64,000 nt of DNA from Mikania micrantha (lineage: Eukaryota > Streptophyta > Magnoliopsida > Asterales > Asteraceae), in the NCBI GenBank assembly GCA_009363875.1, contig CM018690.1, forward strand, positions 10,342,788 to 10,406,787. The letters run 5' to 3'. The translations under genes and the position numbers were made by a program. Shown here piece after piece: positions 1 through 10,823 of this stretch (positions are counted from its first letter, which is position 1; every line of letters begins with the position of its first letter). A model generated the notes under the pieces. The model searched no databases, was not told the DNA's origin, and was given only the letters and a program-made list of their open reading frames with translations.

Positions 1-534
1 AAGTGAGGTCAATTTGAATGGAATTGTGAAGCGTACAATTCTTATAATTGCTGTTGAACCAAACTAGTGTTTCATGATCAAGCAAACACGACAAGGGTTA
101 AGCATACTAGGAAGAATTTTATATGAATTATAATAATATTTACATGCATGATAATTGGTTCAAGGACATGGTGTCTACCAACTACTAATAAACCAACTAT
201 ACTTTACAAAGGAGAGTTCAAAACTAACACCTACATATTCTGTAACAATCAACTGTCAAAATTACAACTTGATACATGAAAGTATGGGTCGATCTTCATT
301 CATGTAAGGGATTATTGGGAAACTTAGTGAAAATGGGTTAAATAGTTGAAAAATGAGGTTTTGATCAAGATGGAAACGTGTTTTTTTAGCTTTGGACATA
401 ATTAACTAAATATAATTTATATTAATATAAGTGTTATTTACTGAGTTTATTTTCTAAAATATGAAAACTTCACAACGAACCAAACCTCATCCATAATGGA
501 GTTTGGATGAATGGGTTATTGTAAATAAAAATTA
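1..534. other. AT-rich non-coding stretch
   Basis: No reading frame, repeat or element end that I recognise. It directly precedes the LTR remnant that starts near 535, so it is the flank into which that element inserted or an unrecognised older repeat. Confidence 0.5.
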
Positions 535-1024
535 TGTCGCACCCCGAATGACATAGGAATATGTCGGAGCGTGAGTTTGATTGTTTATTAGCTCATTGTG
601 CTATTTGAAAGTTTAAGTAATTAAGCATTCATTACTAAAGTCCAAACAAACATTCATTCAATAATCAAATAGCATCCATTACATAATTTAAATCTAAACA
701 ATACAAAGTGAAGTTCTAAGCAATTGTTTAAAGATTTAACTAAGTCCAGTAAGCTTATCATATGTCTTCACCATAATTTTCACCTAACCTGTTACATATG
801 TAAAAGCGAAGTTTTTGGGTCAACTATTTGCATAGTTGGTAAGTATAACATACAGTTGAAAGAAATTTACAAAAAGTGATGCATTATAGTTAGTCTACAT
901 AGTATTTAAATCAATCACCTATAAACAACAAGTTTTGCATATAAAATAATTTCTCTCAACAATTGTTAATACATTAAACTTATTTAACACTGATCAAGTC
1001 TTAAATTAAATCCTGTGAAACAAA

Positions 1025-1200
1025 AGTTGCAATAGATGAATGTCTCTCAAACTAGTTTCTATCCTAGCATAATAACTAATACGTCAACTACGTTTGCAAT
1101 AGATAATGTCTCTCAAACAGCTTCAACACTAGCATGATAATGAGTATCTCAACATGTTTGCAATAGATAACACACATATATGATTCATAGATCTCAAACA
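1025..1200. repeat. Short imperfect direct repeats inside the LTR remnant
   Basis: The phrase GCAATAGAT.(A)ATGTCTCTCAAAC recurs about every 60 bases (near 1030, 1096 and 1162), each followed by a CTAGCAT(A/G)ATAA-like block. It is a small local duplication within the decayed LTR. I see no coding meaning. Confidence 0.5.
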
Positions 1201-2448
1201 AAGTATACATACACATAGTAAGGATTCAAACTAAATAGAACTAAATGTTTTGCATCGTATGGTTTTGATTCTAGATAAACGTGTTTTGAATAAAGCATAT
1301 CTAACATCTTAAAAATATGAAATGTAAAAGAGGGATTATGAATATACTCACATGATTTTCTTAGCTATATCCCAAGTCTTTAAATAGAATGTGCAATGAG
1401 TGAAGGTAGCACACCTCAACTTAAAGTTATATGAATAAACTTAATATGCTAAGTATTCCTAACGTTCAAGTTTTCTTGCACTAATTATATGGCATCTATG
1501 GATTTCCTAAACAAGTATGTTTATAGTTGTAGAGTAAATTGAGAATATTCGTATATTATTTGAAATGAATATTCTCACAATTTTGGTATAATAAATATAT
1601 TATAATATATAATATTCATTTATTTATTATATTTGTTGTTTGTATTAAAAACATATAACTAATATTTGTGCGTAATTAATAATGACTCATTACCATATCT
1701 TAAAAACTTATAAATACTCATATAGAACGTTTCTATAATTATTTAGAATAATTATATTTGATTATTCTACATTTTAATTATATAATTTTTTTCTCTTTAA
1801 AGGTTTAGACCAAAATGAATGATTTTTACAAAATGGTTTATTCAATTTGATATAAACGTGGATTTTAAAGCTTATATTTTTTAAAGATTGTTTATTAATT
1901 TCAAAAGTAATATAAAAATCATATTTCTGAACTTAGACCTGTTTTTATAAAATTATAGATTTATAAAGTCTATATGTTTAAGATTATTAAAATCAAAAAA
2001 TAAAATTATGAGAATTTTGTTTTTGAATTTACAAATAACTTTATAAAATATTATTTTACAAAGCTTGCACTGTTTAGGATTTTCAATTTCAAAAATAATA
2101 GTTGTTATATTACAAATGATTTTTAATAATATAGATTTAAAAAGCTTTTGTTGTTTAAAAAAAAATAATTATCAAATTCAAAATTTATTTTTCTGAAAAT
2201 GTGATTTTATTTTCTGTATTTTGCAATTAAGTTTGATTTTTCTAATGTTTATAATATTTTAAGAATAATGAAAAATAAGTTTTTAACACTAATACTTGTA
2301 TTTGTTAAAAATAAGTAAAATAGTTTTTCTAAATAATTATAATCTTTACAGATTATTTATATTATTATTTAAAAATTTATAAAAAATTTTCTATAAAAAC
2401 ACTAGCAGATAATAACTTAAAGAAAAAAGGGTAAAAATGGGAACAAAA

Positions 2449-2518
2449 CCGGCAACCGAAAGCCTCGAACCCGGGTCTCCCAATACCCAGGTTTCTTCTC
2501 ATGTGCGTTTTACTAGTC
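2449..2518 (-). other. Degenerate tRNA-like segment in LTR remnant
   Basis: On the minus strand there is a T-arm/B-box-like GGGTTCGAGGC, and a TACTAGT stretch lies where an A box would complement. The position within the LTR corresponds to the clearer tRNA-like sequence at 54640-54703 in the related solo LTR. It is too degenerate to be a functional tRNA. Its value is that it shows the tRNA-like piece belongs to the LTR family. Confidence 0.35.
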
Positions 2519-3477
2519 AAAATACAAAATATGTATTTACCTGTTCCCCCAATTTATTTTTGAATTCAAAGAACCCTAATATGATCTTTATCAACAAAAG
2601 GAATTCCAATGCTCAACTGATTTGAGTTTTATATGCCTTTGTATCGAATTTGAATTTTCGGTTAAAGCTTGAGATTTGGTATATCATAGACACGTGTAAC
2701 AGCAAGTACCAGAACGTCCGGCAAGTCCGTACGGTACGTGTACTTTCTACAGTAACTATGTGTACTTATACGATTTTAAACAGTACTTGAATTAACAAGA
2801 TCTTAAATACAAGAAATCGTTGTACGTATTTTCGTATAAACTTAAATACATTAAGTACAACGTACATTTGGAACATTTGTTACATTTATTAAGTGAAAAC
2901 TTAATTACAGTTAACACAACAAGTCACGAGAAACAACGATGCTCAAACAATACTCAGAAACAAATCGGTTGCGATCTGATGTCCACAACTGACAGGAATC
3001 AGATGACCGACAAGTCAGTACAAGAACAATGTGAAAACAGGATGTTTAGTTGAGTCCGACAGTGAGGAAACACAATCTAAACACAATTACAGTGTTATTT
3101 CAGAATAACGAACTGACAGTGTGTTTGCGTGAGTGACGATTCACACAAACATATCTGTGAGTTTAGAGTTCTGAAATAATGACTGAAAAGTAGAAAACAA
3201 AAGTCAGAAAGCAAAACCATCGTCGTGTTCGTTCGGGTGACGATTCGAACGAATTACGCGCGAAGGTGACGCGATCCGACGAAACGAAAACGAAAACACG
3301 ACACGAACGAAAGTAATTTAATAAAATAAAATAAATAACATTTTACAATTTTGAAACTCATCAAAATAATTAAATTAAACTCTTTTTATTTAAAACCATT
3401 TAAATTACGCGTAATTTTCCGGAAACGTAACGAATATGCGAACCGAGCAACGAAAACGAACCCGAACACCCTCGGGG

Positions 3478-3486
3478 TATAAATAC
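3478..3486 (+). promoter_or_regulatory. TATA box of Element A LTR
   Basis: TATAAATAC lies in a GC-neutral context and is followed after about 30-40 bases by a pyrimidine-rich leader. The same box is at 11607-11615 in the 3' LTR. It is a canonical plant TATA box and probably drives the genomic RNA of Element A. That start would give a very long R/U5 region of about 3.7 kb. Confidence 0.55.
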
Positions 3487-3884
3487 CCTTAAATGAGTTG
3501 AAATCCCTCATTTCCCACTTCATCTTCCCCACAAAAACACCCCAACCCGGTTTTGAAACCCTAGCCACCACCAAACTTCTCCTCTTCATATCTCTCTCGT
3601 TTCTTAACGAAAATCGGTGATTCTTGCGCCCACGCGAAGCCCTCGACGAGCTCTACAAGAAAGTACAACAGATCGGAGCTGTTACTCACTAGAACTCGAG
3701 GTATTAGCATGAGAAAACCACGAAAATTAGGGTTTTCTCCTTCTTTTTCAGCCTTAACTCTCAAACCGGTTCTAGACTCCACCATCGCATCCTTTACTCT
3801 CGAAACCTGGTCTGAACATCCACCAAACCTCTAAACCTTGGTTACCCACATCAAACCCACGAGGCCCAGCTGGTCAGGGTTCGG

Positions 3885-4240
3885 GCGAATGGGCGCCATG
3901 GCAGTCGGTCGAATGGCCAAGGCCGAAAGGCCAAGGCCGAAGGGCCTCCTTCGCCCAGCAGCTCATTCGACCCTTCTTCAGTGCTGGTCCCTCATTCGCT
4001 GTTCCCCCTTCATTCGGCCAAGGTCTTTCATTCGCCATTTCCCATCATCATTCGGCCAACAATCTAGTCGACCACCATCATTCGCCAGGCAGCCAAGCCT
4101 CATTCGACACCCACACACCAGGACCTATTCGACCAGGACCCAACTCCATTCGGGCCTTAGCCATTCGCCAGCCTTCTCCTTCGCCAGTCTCCTCATTCGG
4201 AGCCATCACCACATTAGCCGCTTCTCTTCTTTCGGCCAAT
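3885..4240. repeat. CATTCG-motif tract in Element A 5' LTR
   Basis: CATTCG followed by GCC, GAC or GGC recurs roughly fifteen to twenty times at irregular spacing. The same tract is at about 12014-12365 in the 3' LTR. It creates long chance open frames, such as 3838-4317, that I do not accept as genes. Confidence 0.6.
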
Positions 4241-4369
4241 TCCATTGTGGGTTCATGACTTTAGGTGGCCAACATCTACTGATCAATACACGAGCTCCAT
4301 GTTACCAGATAGATTAAACCTTAGAGAGCCAAGAACCCTAAGGCAGCTTACCATCTAGTCCAAGGACCT

Positions 4370-5240
4370 TCAACAGGCCATCAGCTTCTTTGAGGCCCAA
4401 CAGGCCCAACAATAGACCCAAACGTATTCTGGTTGGCCCAGGATGGACCCAACCTCATACTATCAAGGCCCAATGATGTCTCAGCCCAACTCTACTGTTC
4501 CAGCCCAGAACCTATAGTAGGCCCAATAAATAATCTCAAAAACCTTGTTCGGCCCATGTTTAGTAAGTAACTAAGGACAAAATAGGCCCACGATCGATTT
4601 CAGCCCAAATGAACCAGGCCCAGGTTGGCCCATGCTCTATTTTACTACAGGCCTTGATGGGATTCAAGGGGCCCAGTAAAATCAACCTTTGGCCCACAGA
4701 TTTTGGCCCAAGGCCACCATTTAAGGCCAACAGTTCAATCTTTAGGCCCATCATTGTTTCAGCTCCATTTAGCCAGGCCCAACTTGGCTTATGAGTTATA
4801 TTAGTGAAGGCCTGAGACAAATCTCAAAGGGCCCAACAAAATCAGCCCGAGGCCCACAGAAAACTAATTCAAGGCCTATTTTGAGGCCCATGTCCTCATT
4901 TTGGAGCCACCATGCTAATCCCTTGGCCTACAGCCCATTCTTGGACCAATTTCAATTCCTACAGCCTTATATGACTCTAGGCCCAACAAATATTACCAAG
5001 GCCCACCTTGGGCCCGATAAATTCCTTAGAGGCCAAAACAAGGCCCACAAGGCTACTTGAACTCTAGCCCTTGTAACTTTTGGCAAGGCCTTGGTATTCC
5101 ATTAGTCCAAATCAATGTCCCAAACTTTCAAATAAGCCTCACCATTCTCAAATGTTCAAGAACTATTCCAAGGCCCATGTATTTGGCCCAAGGCCCAAAT
5201 TGTTACACAAATGGCCCAACAAGTAACTTGGTCACAATGT
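4370..5240. repeat. GGCCCA (TGGGCC) cluster in Element A 5' LTR
   Basis: Dozens of GGCCCA or AGGCCCAA motifs occur in about 900 bases. The complement, TGGGCC/TGGGCT, is the known plant Site II element bound by TCP factors. The tract is repeated at about 12500-13370 in the 3' LTR. It may be a regulatory cluster or simply a degenerate short-motif satellite; the sequence alone does not decide. Confidence 0.6.
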
Positions 5241-5837
5241 TCGGTCCATATGCCATGATTTAGCCCACATGAGTTCACTACATTTCATAAGATCAAGAAT
5301 TATATGTCAAAAGAATGTTTGCTTAATTAATCAATAATTATGCGATAAATGTTCAAAACGTACAAAATCAACAAAGACGAGTTGGAAACTAAGCACTAAG
5401 TCTTTCATCAAAGCAAATGGCATATAACTAATGACAATATGATAACTTATAAGGTCATTAACTTGAATCAAACATATGGGACCGAACAGGGATCATGACC
5501 AAGTCTTACGCGTGTTAGCCAACTTTAGGGCTAACACATATATCTACACACAATTTCCTACAAAACTTATACTTACAAGTCTTAACAACGTGAAATCAAT
5601 ACAGGAACGTGAAAACAAACCAAATTACAATACAGAGCGCGTGCAGTCTTTTGTTTAAGCTAAGTCAACTCAACAGCTACAAGGTGAGTTCATTGCCCCT
5701 TTTCTAACATTTTGTTTTAAAACGCGGGGCTGAGAAGCATGCGTAAACTGTTTTATGTAAATTGTTTACTTGAATGCATTTATATGTTTATATGAATAAC
5801 TGTTATCTTAGACTCCTGTTTAGGTAACTGTTATGTA

Positions 5838-6360
5838 TCAAAGAACTATTTTCAAAGAACTATTTCAAAGAACTAAAGACCTCAAACAAAGAACTATTTT
5901 CAAAAATCTATTTTCAAAGAACTATTTTCAAAGAACTAAAGACCTCAAACAAAGAACTATTTTCAAAGATCTATTTTCAAAGAACTAACGATCTATTTTC
6001 AAAGAACTATTTCAAGGGTGTGTTGTCAAAGAACTAACGATCTATTTTCAAAGAACTATTTCAAGGGTGTGTTGTCAAAGAACTAACGGTCTATTTTCAA
6101 AGAACTATTTCAAGGGTGTGATGTCAAAGAACTAACGGTCTATTTTCGAAGAACTATTTCAAGGGTGTGATGTCAAAGAACTAACGATCTATTTTCAAAG
6201 AACTATTTCAAGATGTGTTGTCAAAGAACTAACGATCTATTTCAAAGAACTAAGTACAAAGAACTATTTTGAGGAACATCTGGGAAATGCTCAAAGATAA
6301 CATGTGCCAAAGAACTAAAGAACTAAAGAACTATGGACGGTCTAAAGAACTATGAAAGCC
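5838..6360. repeat. CAAAGAACTA tandem array in Element A 5' LTR
   Basis: CAAAGAACTA is repeated more than twenty times. From about 5985 it is organised into a higher-order unit of roughly 48-58 bases (CGATCTATTTTCAAAGAAC, TATTTCAAGGGTGTG.TGTC). The 3' LTR carries the same array at about 13970-14490 with small copy differences such as GTGTGATG versus GTGATG. Confidence 0.8.
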
Positions 6361-7286
6361 TATATATCAAAAGATGTCCTAGCTAGACTGATTGATTATA
6401 GGTCACATGTTTGATGAGGTTTACAGATCTCCCATACTACTAAGTACCTTGATTGACAGACTAGTCTACTCGAGTTGACCATAGGCCCCAATCATTAGGA
6501 CTTAGATTTTATTGAATGTTTATTTATTTATTTAAATTAAGCATTTATAACTAATTCTACAATTGCTGTTTTAATCATATTTGTATGATGAACATATGAA
6601 ATCAAGAGAGATTTCAAATGATTGCAATTACAGGAACAGAGAACAGAGGAATCATGGGTGTTTAAAAGTGTATGGTAGGTAAAAACGCTTAATTATCATT
6701 AACAACAATGTCCTATGCGGATTAGTATGTGGTGGGACGTCGTCTGGGCGGGGTTGTAGCCTTGACCCAGGGGTATGCCCTATATATAAGCATACCGATC
6801 TGGATGATACATGTGGTGTTAATGAGGTTAGGGTCTTTACCGAAAGAAGGGTTCAAAACATTTTCAAAATTTCAAAACTATATGAACTCACCAACCATGT
6901 GTTGACTTGATCTTTTTGCATGACTTCTCAGGTGACGAACAGGTCAATTAGGAAGTCATTACTTCTGGACTAGGACTTCAGATAGAAGACTTAGTATTTT
7001 GGACCTGCATATTTTGAAGACAACATTACACCTACCATTTTGTATATCTTGTGTAAATACAAGATAGAAACTCATGGTGTTAACAGTAGAGTTACATTGT
7101 TAAATTATAAACAATACTGATGTAGTTTAACTTTGTAATTCTATCCTATTTAGCATTTCTCATTTATGTATCATGTGCCATATAACAATCTGATCAGTCC
7201 GATTATCACTCACGATATCGCGCCCCGGGAACCTTCCGCCCGACGGGACAACCGATCCTATCCCGCCGGCTCGGGGTGTGACAGAT

Positions 7287-7299
7287 TGGTATCAGAGCC
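7287..7299 (+). promoter_or_regulatory. Primer-binding site, initiator tRNA-Met, Element A
   Basis: TGGTATCAGAGCC starts three bases after the LTR end. It is complementary to the 3' end of plant initiator tRNA-Met, the usual primer for these elements. Confidence 0.9.
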
Positions 7300-7402
7300 A
7301 TGGTTATAGAGAAATATAGGTCATTTATTTAAACGGTTTGGCCTAGACTATAACCTAGGGACCCTGCATGTAGAGAACATAGGAATTAGGAAATTATGTG
7401 CA

Positions 7403-8365
7403 TTGTGTCTTCTGCATTCGATCATTGCACTAACCAATGTTCTATTGGTTATGATTAGAATGTCACCAAGAAGACAACCATCACCGCCTCCACCTTCGCA
7501 GGGGACGGACCCAGCAGTCGAGGCACTTGCAACTTTGATCACTGAACAGTTGATGGCAGTTCTCCCTGGAATCATTGCCCGGATCAGGAATAGTGAGGAG
7601 TTTGCTAAAATCTTCCCACTACTTTCTACAGAGCAGAAGAAATCGGAAACAGGAGAGTCAAGCAAGAAGCGAAAAAGGTGTCATCCTGAAGAATCAAGAG
7701 ACCTTGTAATCTACACTGAAGCCATTCCTCTTCGTCAGATGGCCGTTGCTCCGGAGTCAGAGGGTCATAAGCTTCGTGCTGACAAATTTCCTTTATGTAC
7801 CACATGCGGTCTACACCATGCTAAGGGCAAACTGTGCAAACATTGTCTGAACTGTGGGAAAAAGGGACACTGGAGTCGTGATTGTAATAATCCCCCGACT
7901 CATAACCAGAATCCCGGAAACACTACATATCCTCTTCCTCGATACAGAAAGGATTGCTATGTGTGCGGATTATCCGAACACATTTCACGGGACTGCCCCG
8001 TGAGGATATCTTCCACAAGTCCTGTACATTCTACGGGAAAAGATCCCCTTTGTTCAGTTTGTCACCACCATCATCGAGCTGAACTCTCATGTGTATCATG
8101 TACGTTTTGTGGAAAATACGAACATTGGATTCAAAAGTGTCGGTTAAATTTAACCAGGGAACAGAAACAAAAAGCGAGCACCTCTACTTCCTCTCAACAC
8201 AACAACAACTGCTACACGTGCGGAATGCATGGACATTTCGCAAGGGACTGCTCTAGGAAAATGCATCCAGCAGACCCAGCAGTCACTGAGGAACTACTCG
8301 CTTTACCAGCTCCTGGGGAACACTCGGAGTCCGATGACTCCATAGGTATGCAAATTTCATCTTAG
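7403..8365 (+). CDS. Gag-like nucleocapsid protein with duplicated zinc-knuckle module, no capsid domain
   Basis: Uninterrupted 320-codon frame starting about 100 bases after the primer site. The more likely start is the Met at 7460 (residue 20), which begins MSPRRQPSPPPPSQG, like other chromovirus gags. Four CX2CX4HX4C knuckles lie at residues 148-161, 185-198, 233-246 and 270-283. Each pair is preceded by a CX2C...CX2C segment (132-148 and 217-233), so the whole nucleocapsid module appears duplicated. The capsid region expected between N-terminus and knuckles (the tryptophan-containing ..LHWW.. region seen in Element E at 59380) is missing. A basic stretch SKKRKRC is at 87-93. The frame stays open although the downstream pol is ruined. 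It should bind RNA, but probably cannot assemble particles alone. Confidence 0.75.
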   Translation: MCLLHSIIALTNVLLVMIRMSPRRQPSPPPPSQGTDPAVEALATLITEQLMAVLPGIIARIRNSEEFAKIFPLLSTEQKKSETGESSKKRKRCHPEESRDLVIYTEAIPLRQMAVAPESEGHKLRADKFPLCTTCGLHHAKGKLCKHCLNCGKKGHWSRDCNNPPTHNQNPGNTTYPLPRYRKDCYVCGLSEHISRDCPVRISSTSPVHSTGKDPLCSVCHHHHRAELSCVSCTFCGKYEHWIQKCRLNLTREQKQKASTSTSSQHNNNCYTCGMHGHFARDCSRKMHPADPAVTEELLALPAPGEHSESDDSIGMQISS

Positions 8366-9556
8366 TGCAGTAAGTTATTTATTGGTGTATTAATTAGAAC
8401 TGCATGGTCTGTGGTAATTTTAGAAACAATAAATTATGATAGTCGTAAACAAAGTTAGTGTCAAAAGATAGTCGTAATAATAACTTAAGGAACCTTTAGG
8501 TTAAGTAAGCATTAAAAGATTAAATAAAGATAGAGAAATCCACAATTACATTTTAAATACAGTATTTAAGAAGAGAACTTAGGTTAAATAGAACACTAAA
8601 ACTCATAGGAGTTCAAAATGTCCAAGTTAGTGTGTCAGCTTCCACCTTCCACCTGAACCTCTTAAAATTTTGAGTTACTTTAATTAGAGAACTATGGTTC
8701 AATGGCGTTAGTAAAGCATGAATGTTAGGACAATGCTGAGTCTTATTTAAAACAAGATAAGTGGATCAGGAGAAACCAGTTGTGAGTGCAAGACGAGGAT
8801 ATGACAAGAGACAACATTCCGAATGAAATATGGGCATTTCAAGTTACAATAATGCCTTTCGGATAGAAGAATGCATATATGATTTTCATGGGCTTCATGA
8901 ACTGAGTATGCAAACTGTATCTGGATTAGTTTATCATTATCGTTAGGGATGACTTACTAAATCATTTTAATAGAAAGACAGAACGCGAAAGACATCTCAG
9001 GTATATTCTGGAGCTGTTAAAGGAATGACAACCCTATCCTGATTTCTTTCATTTGGAAATTAGGATGAGAATAAGTAACAGTTGGAACAACAGTTACAAT
9101 GAGTTCCGAAAGACACATGACTTCCGGGTAAAAGTAAGATAAATATACATCACCTCACAGTGAGTATAGTATTACTTAGAAGGGATAGACCATTATCTTT
9201 ATTCCAATAGTAATACCATATCTTAAGTAGACCTTCCCGATATATAAGTCCACTTTCAAAGTTGAGAACAGATTAAACAAATGGTGAAGTATGTATACGG
9301 TTATATCAAATAACCTAAGAATTCACCATGTGACGTGAGAATCTTAACCAGACGATCAAGATTCAGAGTTGTCAGAGTCACTTATGAAAGCTTTAAGGAG
9401 TGTGTCAGGTGATAGAACAGAAAGACAATTTGAGATAAACTGGGTGAAATGCCTACCACCAAAATGGTGGATTTCGGTGATAAGTCAATCCAGAAGACTT
9501 ACTCTTGAGAAAGCACACGAACCAGATAATCAGTACATTCGGGCGTCGATAAAATA
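8366..9556 (+). pseudogene. Reverse-transcriptase debris of Element A
   Basis: No frame is open over this 1.2 kb. Around 8815-9030 I can read a decayed RT core: FRMKYGHF, then after a frame change MPFG(stop)KNA, FMGFMN, and a V-R-D-D segment where F-I-D-D should be. The homologous intact motifs are in Element E at about 61050-61210 (RYGHYEF, FGLTNTPAAFMDLMN, FIDDILIYS). Protease and RNase H are not recognisable, and the surrounding sequence is AT-rich and unassigned. Confidence 0.6.
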
Positions 9557-10789
9557 AACTGAGACTTACAGAGATTTTATTGGTGGCCGGGAATGAAGAA
9601 AGACATAGCCGAATACGTCGGCAGATGTCTAGCGTGTGCAAGAGTAAAGGCGAAACACCAGAAACCGTCTGGTTTACTGGAACAGCCTGAGATTTCCACT
9701 CTGGAAGTGGGAACAAATAGCTATGGATTTCATTACCAAGCTACCCCGCACTTCCAGTGGTCACGACACAATCTGGGTGATCATCGATCGTTTAACAAAA
9801 TCTGCTCACTTCTTGCCGATGCGTGAAACTTTCACGATGGATAAACTGGCAAGATTATACATCAATGAGATAGTGGTACGCCATGGTGTGCCATTGTCAA
9901 TTATTCTGATAGAGACAGCAGATTTACTTCAAGGTTCTGGCAATCACTGCAGAAATCTCTAGGGACACAGTTGAATTTGAGTACAGCTTACCATCCACAA
10001 ACGGACGGTCAAAGCGAACGTACAATTCAAACCCTAGAGGACATGTTAAGAACTTGTGTTATAGATTTTGGTGGTAATTGGGATTCTCACTTGCCACTAA
10101 TTGAGTTCTCCTACAACAACAGTTATCACAGCAGCATCAGTTGTGCCCCATTCGAGGCTCTTTATAGTCGAAAATGTCGGTCACCGATCTGTTGGTCAGA
10201 AGTAGGAGATAATCGTATCACTGGGCCAGAACTTATACAAGAAACCACAGACAAGATAGCTCAGATACAACAGAGACTACAAGCAACACGAAGCAGACAA
10301 AAGAGCTATGCTGATAAACGGCGCAAGCCGTTGGAATTCCAAGTGGGTGATCGTGTCATGTTAAAGGTTTCCCCTTGGAAAGGTGTAGTTCGATTCGCTA
10401 AGAAAGGCAAACTAACACCACGATACGTGGGACCGTTCGAGATCATCGAACGTATTGGTCCTGTGGCGTACAGATTGAGCTTACCAGATGAACTCAGTGG
10501 TGTGCATGACGTGTTTCACGTCTCAAACTTAAAGAAATGCCTTGCTGACGAATCTCTCGTCATTCCACTTGAAGAGATTCAAGTTGATGAACAGTTGCAC
10601 TTTATCAAAGAACCTTTAGAGATTATGGATCTCAAGGTTAAACAACTGAGGCGAAGCCGTATCCCCATTGTAAAGGTTCGTTGGAACTCAAGACGCGGAC
10701 CCGAGTTTACTTGGGAACGTGAAGATCACATGAAGTTAAAGTATCCCCAACTATTTGAAGAAGAGACTGTACCCGATAACAACTCTTAA
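9557..10789 (+). pseudogene. Integrase with chromodomain, Element A (frame-broken)
   Basis: Three overlapping frames (from about 9557, 9723 and 9971) carry successive parts of one integrase. The zinc-binding N-terminus (YWWPGMKKD, then CLACARVK) is followed by the catalytic core with D in MDFITKLP and a damaged second Asp region: where SDRD is normal, the text reads L-I-E-T. The third catalytic residue E is in GQSERTIQ. The GPY/F-type C-terminus (LKVSPWKGVVRF, YVGPFEI) comes next. A terminal chromodomain (VRWNSRRGPEFTWE) ends just before the stop at 10789. The last 272 codons are uninterrupted. The second Asp is lost, so the enzyme is dead even if frameshifts were bypassed. Confidence 0.85.
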
Positions 10790-10810
10790 ATTTCGGGACG
10801 AAATTTCTTT

Positions 10811-10823
10811 AACAAGGGGAGAC
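10811..10823 (+). promoter_or_regulatory. Polypurine tract, Element A
   Basis: AACAAGGGGAGAC abuts the TGTAACAGC start of the 3' LTR. It is the plus-strand primer in LTR elements. Confidence 0.8.

Larger units (their letters stand above)
535..2689 (-). mobile_element. Decayed LTR remnant, same family as the solo LTR at 53115-55855
   Basis: The start (TGTCGCACCCCGAATGACA) and the following 70 bases align by eye with the start of the solo LTR at 53115 (shared ..CGGAGCGTGAG.. and ..TTAGCTCAT.GTGCTAT..). A further shared block, TCAACTATTTGCATAGTTGG, occurs about 285 bases in. Because LTRs ending in GTGTGACA are common in plants, I read this as the minus-strand end of an LTR. The remainder is AT-rich and diverged. 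Element A inserted into it at 2694/2695, and I cannot trace the remnant with confidence beyond 25017. Confidence 0.6.
2695..7283 (+). repeat. 5' LTR of Element A (4589 bp)
   Basis: TG...CA-bounded direct repeat of 10824-14740 joined to 24330-25011. The offset is 8129 bases over the first part and only scattered substitutions or small indels are visible. The LTR is unusually long. In order it holds a TATA box, a CATTCG-rich tract (about 3885-4240), a GGCCCA-rich tract and a CAAAGAACTA tandem array. Short open frames in it (for example at 2820, 3838 and 4791) repeat in the other LTR and look like chance frames. Confidence 0.92.

Noticed and set aside
3838..4317. 159-codon frame rich in Ser, His, Arg
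   Set aside because: Produced by CATTCG and GGCC short repeats in an LTR; the other LTR copy has a shifted, shorter frame.
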